In this document: piece after piece, positions 6,955-13,564 of the stretch
How the letters are laid out: each line of letters starts with the position of its first letter
Numbering within the stretch: position 1 is the first letter of the stretch
NCBI GenBank assembly: GCA_934464705.1
Contig: CAKSKB010000027.1
Span: 1-22,739, forward strand
Length of the DNA stretch: 22,739 bases
Reading direction: 5' to 3'
Source of the DNA: an uncultured Clostridia bacterium
GTDB taxonomy: Bacteria > Bacillota > Clostridia > HGM11514
Position numbers and translations under genes: made by a program
The notes under the pieces: generated by a model
Database searches by the model: none
What the model was told of the DNA's origin: nothing
What the model saw: only the letters and a program-made list of their open reading frames with translations

Positions 6955-9048
6955 GTGAAATACAAAATTATCTATGATAAGCCCGGCAGGCTGCGCCTTA
7001 GGTGCGGTGGGGGCATATTTGAAAAATCACAGCAGACTGATATCGAACATAGACTCCTGGAAATCTGCGGCGTTAATTCGGCGCAGATTTCTTCGATAAA
7101 CGGCGGTATTCTGGTCTGTTACGGCGGTAGCGCAAGAAGTGAAATACTGTCTGCCGTCAAAAGTATGGTTCCGTCCGAGCTTAAAAAAATTCCGCTGTCC
7201 GAGCTTCAGGAAATTGACAGCGAGTTTAAGTCGGAACTTAAAAAAATCATTGGCAGAAGAATCGTAACAAAACTGTTTCTGCCCTCTTGCGTTGCCAACC
7301 CTATTACCGTATTTAAGGCTATGCGCTTTATAAAACAGGGGCTTATAAGTCTTTGGAACGGCAAGCTTGGCGTTGATGTTTTGGATGCAGCGTCGATTTC
7401 CGCATCGATTATGAGCGGAAATGTTTCCTCTGCGGCGTCGGTTATGACGCTTCTTAACATTTCTGCGCTGCTTGAAGATTACACAAAAAAGAAGGCAACT
7501 ACGGCTCTTTCGGACAGCCTTTCACTTAACATCGATAAGGTATGGAGGGTTGAGAACGGTATTGAAAAATCCGTTCCTCTTGCCGATGTGGCGGTCGGAG
7601 ATGTTCTGCGTGTCCGCTGCGGCTCAATGATACCGGTTGACGGAAGCGTTGTATCCGGCGCTGCCGAGGTGTGCGAAGCCTCAATGACAGGCGAGGCGGC
7701 AGCCGCCGCGAAAACTGTAGGCATGACGGTTTATGCCGGTACGGTCATTGAAAGCGGTGCAATTGATATTTCTGTTTCAAGCCTTCCCGGGGACAGCAGA
7801 ATCAGGGGTATTATAGACCTTATCCAAAACTCCGAAGAATTAAAATCCGGTGTTCAGTCCCGTGCCGAGGTTTTTGCCGACCGTATTGTTCCGTTCAGCT
7901 TTGCTGCGGGAATACTTGCTTACGCCATTACCGGCAACCCGACTAAGGCACTTTCCGTGCTGATGGTTGATTTTTCATGCGCTATCAAGCTTTCGACGCC
8001 GATAAGCGTTATTTCGGCTATGAGAGAAGCTGCCGATTACAGCATTATGGTCAAGGGCGGAAGGTATCTTGAAAACTTTGCCGCCGCAGACACTGTTGTG
8101 TTCGATAAAACCGGCACGCTCACGGTGTCTTGTCCCACTCTTTCAAAAATCTGTGCATTTGACGGATTTTCTGAGGAGGAAGTGCTTAAAACTGCGGCAT
8201 GCCTGGAGGAACATTTTCCTCACAGCGTGGCTAAGGCTATTGTCCGTGCGGCAGAGGAAGCAGGGCTTGAGCACAGGGAAGAGCATGCGGAGGTTGAGTA
8301 TATTGTGGCTCACGGCATAGCTTCGCATATCGGTGACAGCCGTGCTCTTATCGGAAGCGCTCACTTTGTTTTCGATGATGAAAATATCCCGGTTTCCGAT
8401 GAACAGCGTGAGATTATCGCCGAACTGGGTGAAAAGTATTCTATGGTTTACCTTGCCGTTGGCGGCAGGCTCTGCGGAATACTTTGTATAGAAGACCCTA
8501 TCAGACCCGGTGCCGAAAAGACGATTGCAGAGCTTAAGGCTCTCGGAATTCCAAATATGCTTATGATAACAGGGGACGGTGAAAGCACCGCAAAATGCGT
8601 GTGCCGTGAACTTGGGATTAATAAATTCCATGCGCGCGTTCTCCCCGAGGACAAGCTTAATATTGTAAATTCACTCAAAGAAAACGGTCATAGGGTCATT
8701 ATGGTCGGTGACGGAATCAACGATTCCCCGGCGCTTGCTGCAGCCGATGTTTCTGTTGCGATGAAGGATTCTTCCGATATCGCAAGAGAGGCTGCGGACA
8801 TTACGCTCTTGTCCTCCGACCTTGAAGGACTTGTGGTTTTAAGGCGCTTGAGTGATGCGCTTTTTGATAAAATTCACTCGAATTTCAGATTTATAACAAC
8901 CTTTAACAGCGGTCTTTTGGCTCTCGGACTTGCCGGTGTATTGTCGCCCGGTGCAAGCGCTTTGCTTCACAATCTGTCTACCATGGGCATTTGTTTAGCC
9001 GCCATGAAACCGCTTATAAAAGACAAAAATTTAATTGCAGGGAGGTAA
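6955..9048 (+). CDS. P1B-type heavy-metal ATPase with atypical metal site (P1B-6/FezB-like)
   Basis: 697 residues from a GTG at 6955, supported by GAGGG at 6942-6946. P-type machinery is complete: TGEA (245-248), DKTGTLT with the phosphorylated Asp384, a nucleotide-binding domain with FPHSVAKAI, and GDGINDSPALAAADV (585-599). The N-terminal ~90 residues form a degenerate HMA-like domain lacking CxxC; instead it has PGRLRLR (residues 10-16). In the membrane helix where copper/zinc pumps have CPC, this protein reads FSCAIKLSTP (340-349), keeping only the second Cys. As I recall, an arginine-rich GRxRxR N-terminus and a non-CPC site mark the P1B-6 group to which the ferrosome ATPase FezB belongs. 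Iron as substrate is inferred from feo linkage. Confidence 0.85.
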   Translation: MKYKIIYDKPGRLRLRCGGGIFEKSQQTDIEHRLLEICGVNSAQISSINGGILVCYGGSARSEILSAVKSMVPSELKKIPLSELQEIDSEFKSELKKIIGRRIVTKLFLPSCVANPITVFKAMRFIKQGLISLWNGKLGVDVLDAASISASIMSGNVSSAASVMTLLNISALLEDYTKKKATTALSDSLSLNIDKVWRVENGIEKSVPLADVAVGDVLRVRCGSMIPVDGSVVSGAAEVCEASMTGEAAAAAKTVGMTVYAGTVIESGAIDISVSSLPGDSRIRGIIDLIQNSEELKSGVQSRAEVFADRIVPFSFAAGILAYAITGNPTKALSVLMVDFSCAIKLSTPISVISAMREAADYSIMVKGGRYLENFAAADTVVFDKTGTLTVSCPTLSKICAFDGFSEEEVLKTAACLEEHFPHSVAKAIVRAAEEAGLEHREEHAEVEYIVAHGIASHIGDSRALIGSAHFVFDDENIPVSDEQREIIAELGEKYSMVYLAVGGRLCGILCIEDPIRPGAEKTIAELKALGIPNMLMITGDGESTAKCVCRELGINKFHARVLPEDKLNIVNSLKENGHRVIMVGDGINDSPALAAADVSVAMKDSSDIAREAADITLLSSDLEGLVVLRRLSDALFDKIHSNFRFITTFNSGLLALGLAGVLSPGASALLHNLSTMGICLAAMKPLIKDKNLIAGR

Positions 9049-9051
9049 TAT

Positions 9052-9339
9052 ATGAGCGTTGTTATTGTTGGCGGTCATGACAGAATGCACTGTCAGTACA
9101 AAGAAATTTGCAAAAAATACGGCTGTAAATGCAAGGTGTTTACGCAGTGTCCCGCCGATTTCAAAAAGCAAATCGGAACACCTGATATGATGGTTATTTT
9201 CACCAGGACTGTTGCGCATAAAATGGTAAATGCAGCGTCGCAGCAGGCGGAAAAGGCAGGCACTTATATTGCGCATTGCCATTCTTCGGGCGGCTCGGCA
9301 TTGAATGCGGCATTGCAGCAGTATTTTGATAACAGATAA
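9052..9339 (+). CDS. DUF2325 protein, cysteine-rich
   Basis: 95 residues starting three bases after the ATPase stop, with GGGAGG inside the end of that gene. The sequence begins with a beta strand and VGGHDRM, and ends with the conserved HCHSSGGSALNAAL region, the pattern of DUF2325 (PF10087), a small Rossmann-like fold. It is unusually rich in potential metal ligands: six Cys (14, 20, 25, 27, 33, 76) and His 9, 13, 56, 75 and 77. It closes the iron operon, so a part in iron or redox sensing or storage is plausible, but the biochemical function is not known from the sequence. Confidence 0.85.
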   Translation: MSVVIVGGHDRMHCQYKEICKKYGCKCKVFTQCPADFKKQIGTPDMMVIFTRTVAHKMVNAASQQAEKAGTYIAHCHSSGGSALNAALQQYFDNR

Positions 9340-9345
9340 AAAATT

Positions 9346-9397
9346 AAGAAGGTTTTCGGCTTTGTGCAGGTCACAAAACGGAAACCTTCTTGTTTTT
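9346..9397. terminator. Bidirectional terminator between the iron operon and ispF
   Basis: AAGAAGGTTT (9346-9355) pairs with AAACCTTCTT (9382-9391), with an inner TTTGTG/CACAAA helix. The plus side ends in GTTTTTATT, which runs into the ispF stop codon; the minus side ends in AATTTTTTAT. It serves both converging transcripts. Confidence 0.88.
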
Positions 9398-9866
9398 ATT
9401 CATTCAGTAAGCACACCGCATATGCCGAAACTCCTTCGCCTCTGCCTTCAAAACCAAGCTTTTCGGTCGTGGTTGCCTTAACGCTGACGCGGTTTTCCTC
9501 AAGCCCGAGCGCTTCGGCGATGTTAGTTCTCATTTTTTCTATGTGCGGTGCAAGCTTGGGCTTTTGAGCCGCAACAATCGAGTCTATATTTGAAACCGTA
9601 AAGCCGTGCTTCTTAATAAGTTCCGCTACGCATTTTAACAGATATATGCTTGAAATTCCGCTGTATTTCGGGTCGGTATCGGGAAAGTGCTTCCCGATAT
9701 CACCCAGCGCTGCCGCGCCGAGGAGAGCGTCCATTATTGCGTGAACGAGAACATCGGCGTCGGAGTGCCCGAGCAAGCCCTTTTCATATTCAATCTCAAC
9801 ACCGCCGAGTATCAGCGGTCGGTTTTCAACCAGTTTATGAACATCATAGCCGTTTCCGATTCTCAT
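9396..9866 (-). CDS. ispF: 2-C-methyl-D-erythritol 2,4-cyclodiphosphate synthase
   Basis: 156 residues, normal length. It converts CDP-methylerythritol phosphate to the cyclic diphosphate in the non-mevalonate isoprenoid pathway. The metal ligands Asp8, His10 (GYDVH) and His42 (in GHSDADVLVHAI) are all present, as are the family motifs DIGKHFPDTD and the C-terminal KATTTEKLGFEGRGEG. The start overlaps the ispD stop by the ATGA arrangement, so the two enzymes, which act two steps apart, are co-translated. The stop codon lies within the T run of the shared terminator. Confidence 0.97.
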   Translation of the reverse strand: MRIGNGYDVHKLVENRPLILGGVEIEYEKGLLGHSDADVLVHAIMDALLGAAALGDIGKHFPDTDPKYSGISSIYLLKCVAELIKKHGFTVSNIDSIVAAQKPKLAPHIEKMRTNIAEALGLEENRVSVKATTTEKLGFEGRGEGVSAYAVCLLNE

Positions 9867-10537
9867 TTTTCATTTCTCCTTTTGATTATTGCTTCCGCAG
9901 CCGCTGCATCCTCCGGCGTGGTGATTTTTATGTTTTCGTATGAGCAGGGGATAATTTTAACCTTTGTACCGCCATATTCCACTGCTGAGGAGTCATCGGT
10001 AACCCTGATGCCGTCATGCTTTATCTTCTCGTACGCCGATTTTATAAGTTCCGTTCTGAAACATTGTGGCGTTGCTGCGGCAAAAAGACTGCTTCTTTCG
10101 GGCGTTGATTTAATATATCCGTCACTGTCCGTGATTTTTATTGTGTCTTTTACGGGGTAGCCGAGGCATATTGCGTCATATTTTTTCACAGCGGATATCG
10201 CTTCTGAAATTTCTTCGGATTTTATAAACGGTCTTGCCCCGTCATGAATAAGCACAAATTCACCGCTTGCCGACGACAGCCCGGACATCACCGAGTCGCT
10301 TCTCTCCGCACCCCCGGGAACAATTGCTATGAGTTTTGAAATGCCGTATTCTTCTGCAATTTTTTGCATTTTTTTCATATCTTCTTCCGCTGTTACAAGA
10401 ATTATTTCGTCAGCCTCGGATTCTTGAAAAACCGTAAGCGTATAAGAGATAAGCGGCGCTCCGAATATTGTCATGAATTGCTTTTTGCAGCCCATTCTGC
10501 GGCCGCTCCCTGCGGCAACCACAATTGCCGAAATCAT
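9863..10537 (-). CDS. ispD: 2-C-methyl-D-erythritol 4-phosphate cytidylyltransferase
   Basis: 224 residues. It forms CDP-methylerythritol from MEP and CTP. The start at 10537 is preferred because GAGGTGA lies seven bases upstream and the protein then opens with the nucleotide-binding MISAIVVAAGSGRRMG; a longer frame to 10591 would only add non-family residues. Other family signatures are PGGAERSDSV, LIHDGARPF, and TPQCFRTELI with TDDSSAVEYGG. It is second in a carD-ispD-ispF transcript. Confidence 0.96.
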   Translation of the reverse strand: MISAIVVAAGSGRRMGCKKQFMTIFGAPLISYTLTVFQESEADEIILVTAEEDMKKMQKIAEEYGISKLIAIVPGGAERSDSVMSGLSSASGEFVLIHDGARPFIKSEEISEAISAVKKYDAICLGYPVKDTIKITDSDGYIKSTPERSSLFAAATPQCFRTELIKSAYEKIKHDGIRVTDDSSAVEYGGTKVKIIPCSYENIKITTPEDAAAAEAIIKRRNEK

Positions 10538-10558
10538 ATACTTCACCTCATAAAATGA

Positions 10559-10578
10559 GCGCACGAAACCTCGTGCGC
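10559..10578. repeat. GC-rich hairpin between carD and ispD
   Basis: GCGCACGA and TCGTGCGC form a perfect eight-pair stem around AACC. On the mRNA (minus) strand it is followed by CATTTTATG rather than a proper T run, and a second small hairpin (CTCAT/ATGAG) then overlaps the ispD ribosome-binding site. It may be a weak terminator, an mRNA processing block or a translational control element. Confidence 0.6.
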
Positions 10579-10584
10579 CTGAAT

Positions 10585-11067
10585 TTAACAAACTTCAATA
10601 ATTTTATCAATTTCTTCTTCAATAGCGGATTCCTCTGTGTGAGTTGCAAGAATCAGCTCGCTTACCATAATCCGTTTTGCGGATACAAGCATTTTCCGCT
10701 CGCCTGCCGAAAGCCCCTTGTCGCGGTCCCTTACCATAAGCGTTTTGACAACATGAGCAACTTCGTATATGTTCCCGCTGCGGATTTTGCCCATGTTTTC
10801 ACGGTATCTCTTGTTCCAGTTTTTGTTGAATTCTATATTGTATTCCTTAAAGTCCCTCAGGACATCCTCCGCCTGGTCACCGCTTATAATGTCGCGCACT
10901 CCGATGCGTTCAAGACTTTCAATCGGAATAAGCACTTCAATATCGCCGACAGGCATTTTCATTACAAAATACTGCTTAATTTCGCCGAGAATATCCCTGT
11001 CCTCAACCGAGGTAATAATTCCGGCGCCGTGCATGGGATATAAAACCCGATCCCCAATAGTGTACAT
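10585..11067 (-). CDS. CarD-family transcriptional regulator
   Basis: 160 residues. The N-terminal ~60 residues (starting MYTIGDRVLYPMHGAG, with GDIEVLIP) form the RNA-polymerase-interacting CarD/TRCF domain. The C-terminal part is helical and charged (NWNKRYRENM, LSAGERKMLVSAKRIM), as in CarD/CdnL proteins, which bind the beta subunit and stabilise open complexes. The start at 11067 is fixed by GGAGG seven bases upstream; a longer frame to 11103 would read through that site. It is first in the operon with ispD and ispF, an association often seen in Firmicutes. Confidence 0.92.
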   Translation of the reverse strand: MYTIGDRVLYPMHGAGIITSVEDRDILGEIKQYFVMKMPVGDIEVLIPIESLERIGVRDIISGDQAEDVLRDFKEYNIEFNKNWNKRYRENMGKIRSGNIYEVAHVVKTLMVRDRDKGLSAGERKMLVSAKRIMVSELILATHTEESAIEEEIDKIIEVC

Positions 11068-11109
11068 AATAATCCTCCTTGATGAAGAGCAGACGCTCCC
11101 CATATACTA

Positions 11110-11138
11110 ATTATACCAAATTTAATGTTACAATTCAA
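11110..11138 (-). promoter_or_regulatory. Sigma-A promoter of carD-ispD-ispF
   Basis: On the minus strand TTGAAT (11138-11133) and TATAAT (11115-11110) are 17 bases apart. The 5' UTR is about 35 bases. Confidence 0.85.
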
Positions 11139-11167
11139 CGACCCCGTATTTAACAATAATGTTACAA
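11124..11167. repeat. Direct repeats and a small palindrome in the carD/fur divergent region
   Basis: AATGTTACAA occurs exactly at 11124-11133 and 11158-11167, 34 bases apart. The second copy is part of the inverted repeat TAACA-N4-TGTTA (11151-11164). One copy touches the carD -35, the other lies just upstream of the fur -35, which suggests a regulator site shared by the two divergent promoters. Confidence 0.5.
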
Positions 11168-11169
11168 GC

Positions 11170-11198
11170 TTGACGGTTCGGAGGATTTGTGGTATACT
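11170..11198 (+). promoter_or_regulatory. Sigma-A promoter of the Fur-family gene
   Basis: TTGACG (11170-11175) and TATACT (11193-11198) with a 17-base spacer. Transcription would begin almost at the GAGGTG ribosome-binding site, giving a very short leader. Confidence 0.8.
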
Positions 11199-11216
11199 TT
11201 AATTGAGGTGAAATCT

Positions 11217-11609
11217 ATGCCGTACAAAACAAAGCAGCGGGAACTGATTGCCGGATTTTTCAGGAAAAACACCGACCGGCAGTTTTCAATAAACGATATT
11301 TCGGATAAGTTTTACGGTATTATAGGAAAAAGCACGGTTTACAGAGAAGTTTCAAGGCTTGCCGATGACGGATTTATAAGGAAATATCCCGATTCGGAAG
11401 GGGGATTTTTCTATCAGTATGCCGGAGAGCACTGCCATGAGCATTTTCATCTGCGGTGTATAAGCTGCGGTAAAATTGTTCATCTTGACTGCCACATGAT
11501 GAACGGTGTCTGTGAACATATAAGCGATGAGCATGATTTTGAAATAGATATGTCGCGCACGGTTCTTTACGGGCTTTGCGGCGATTGTAAAGGAGAAAAT
11601 AAAAAATGA
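11217..11609 (+). CDS. Fur-family metal-dependent regulator
   Basis: 130 residues, starting at the ATG preceded by GAGGTG (not at the longer frame from 11187, which would overlap the promoter). The N-terminal winged helix reads NDISDKFYGIIGKSTVYREVSRL, with the recognition helix typical of Fur proteins. The C-terminal domain has the His-rich HCHEHFH (72-78) and two CxxC pairs (81-84 and 121-124) that build the structural zinc site. Whether it senses Fe, Zn, Mn or peroxide cannot be told from the sequence. It is divergent from carD, and its stop overlaps the start of the glycosidase gene by ATGA, an unusual partner for a Fur protein. Confidence 0.93.
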   Translation: MPYKTKQRELIAGFFRKNTDRQFSINDISDKFYGIIGKSTVYREVSRLADDGFIRKYPDSEGGFFYQYAGEHCHEHFHLRCISCGKIVHLDCHMMNGVCEHISDEHDFEIDMSRTVLYGLCGDCKGENKK

Positions 11610-13552
11610 AAAGAATACTGATACTTATGGTTTGTCTGTTGATGTGCCTGCCGGCAAAAGCGTTTGCATACACTTTCCCGAACGGTTTTTTCGATTTGAA
11701 CAATAAATACATATCTGCGGCAGACAGCAAGGATTACCGCGGTATGATAGAGTACGGAACTAAAATTATAAATATGATGCAAAACGAACCCGACTGTGAC
11801 GAAAAACGGAATGTAATGATTTCAAGGTACAACGGTGTTTCGGGCGCATATGAGGAGCTCGGAGATTATGATTCCGCGGCGGTCTGGTACGGCAGATTCT
11901 ATAATTATGCGATAGGTTTCGGCGATAAATACTATGATTATACACGCCCGGCGCATGACAAGGCGCTTCAGTATAAATCAAGCGCCGTTATGTTTACCGA
12001 CGGCGGAGAAAATGTTTATTACGGCGCAAAAAACGAGCGAAAGGACGGCGTTCTCTACGGTCTTTGTTCGGACAGCGCTATCAGAGATGAACTGCCGGAC
12101 GAATCGATGATTCTTTTGTATCATGAACTCGGCGACACGGTTTCAGGCTATGAAAGGCGCATAATGCAGGAGGCGCAGAGCGGCGGAAAGGCTGTTGAGT
12201 TTGCGCTTAACTGCAAGGGCGAGGGTGACGATATAGCAAACATCGGTTCTTTCGGCGGAAGCCTTGAGGAGATTTCTTCCTTTCTTTCCGAGTTTGACAG
12301 CGTCCCCGTATACCTTCGTTTTGCGGCTGAATTTGATGTGTGGACCAAACCTACCGACCCCGAAAGTTTTAAGTCTGCCTTCCGGTTCGTATCAAATTAT
12401 TTTAAGAGCCGCAACGGTAATATCGCAATGGTATGGAGCATGACGCCCTCAGCTGCATGGGGAGTTAATATTGACGATTTTTATCCCGGTGACGACGCCG
12501 TGGACTGGGTAGGTACAACGCTTTATTCGCAGAAGTATTTTAAGGCGAACAAAAACTCTCCGGCTCTCGATACGCTTCTTTTTAAGTGCGGTGACAGCTC
12601 GGATCCGGTTCTTGCAATACATGATTTGGTGGAAAAGTACGGCTCCAAAAAACCGATTATGATTTCGGAATCCGGCAGCGGTCATAAGCTTATGTCAACC
12701 GGTGAGGACACAACGGATTTCGCTCTCGCAAGGCTGAAACAGATGATGTATTATGTTCCGATGGTTTATCCCCAGGTTAAGGTTATGGCCTATTTTGACA
12801 GATACATCGAAGGTTCAAACGAAAAGTCGGATTACAGGCTTTCAAATAACGATGCGCTTAAGTCGGAATATGTGAAGGCGGTCAAAAAGTACAGATTCGT
12901 GCAGGAAAATTTCGGCGGAGAGGCTAACGGCAGCGCTTTCAGAGAGCTTGATAAAAGTAACGGTGTTGACAGAGTATTTCCGCTTTATTGCTATGCGCAT
13001 AAGTACGGTGCCGAGGCACGGTCCGTAACATATTTTGTTGACGGCGTTTATGCCGCAACTTCAAATGAGATTCCGTTTGAATTGTATATAGACCTTTCAA
13101 AGCTGCCCGGCTCAAACCACTCTGTTAAGGCGGTTGTGCTTTTCTCGGACGGAACAACTCTTGAAACAGAAAATCAGGTTTCGCTTTCCGGGGCTGTAAG
13201 CGGCGATATAAGCGTTGAAATATCGGGGAACAAGGTGGAGTTTGACTCATCTCCGCTTATTTGCAGAAACCGTACTATGGTTCCGATGAGAAAAATTTTT
13301 GAGGAACTCGGCGCAGATGTTTCGTGGGACGGCGAAACGAAAACAATTACCGGAACGAAAGGGTATAAGACGGTAAAAATGACTGTCGGAAGCCGGTTTA
13401 TGTATGTTGACGGAAACAGAACGGAACTTGACGCAGTGCCGATAATTATCGGCGGAAGAACTCTTGTGCCGGTTCGTGCTATAGCGGAAGGCATGGGGTG
13501 CGAGGTTTCGTGGAACGATGAAATAAAAACGGTTGAAATAGAACCGATTTAA
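11606..13552 (+). CDS. Secreted GH26-like glycosidase with copper-amine-oxidase-N-like C-terminal domain
   Basis: 648 residues. A signal peptide (residues 1-21, basic start, hydrophobic core, AKAFA end) sends it out of the cell. Residues ~35-115 are helical and TPR-like. Residues ~140-435 look like a GH26-type (beta/alpha)8 domain, with YLRFAAEFDVW offering Glu242 as acid/base and PIMISESGSG offering Glu355 as nucleophile; the acid/base motif is looser than the usual HE of mannanases. Residues ~460-530 look like a small beta domain. The C-terminal ~110 residues have the paired MVPMRKIFEELGADVSWDG and LVPVRAIAEGMGCEVSW repeats of the copper amine oxidase N-terminal-like domain, common in clostridial surface proteins. 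Substrate is unknown. The start overlaps the fur stop. Confidence 0.68.
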   Translation: MKRILILMVCLLMCLPAKAFAYTFPNGFFDLNNKYISAADSKDYRGMIEYGTKIINMMQNEPDCDEKRNVMISRYNGVSGAYEELGDYDSAAVWYGRFYNYAIGFGDKYYDYTRPAHDKALQYKSSAVMFTDGGENVYYGAKNERKDGVLYGLCSDSAIRDELPDESMILLYHELGDTVSGYERRIMQEAQSGGKAVEFALNCKGEGDDIANIGSFGGSLEEISSFLSEFDSVPVYLRFAAEFDVWTKPTDPESFKSAFRFVSNYFKSRNGNIAMVWSMTPSAAWGVNIDDFYPGDDAVDWVGTTLYSQKYFKANKNSPALDTLLFKCGDSSDPVLAIHDLVEKYGSKKPIMISESGSGHKLMSTGEDTTDFALARLKQMMYYVPMVYPQVKVMAYFDRYIEGSNEKSDYRLSNNDALKSEYVKAVKKYRFVQENFGGEANGSAFRELDKSNGVDRVFPLYCYAHKYGAEARSVTYFVDGVYAATSNEIPFELYIDLSKLPGSNHSVKAVVLFSDGTTLETENQVSLSGAVSGDISVEISGNKVEFDSSPLICRNRTMVPMRKIFEELGADVSWDGETKTITGTKGYKTVKMTVGSRFMYVDGNRTELDAVPIIIGGRTLVPVRAIAEGMGCEVSWNDEIKTVEIEPI

Positions 13553-13564
13553 GGAGAGATACAT

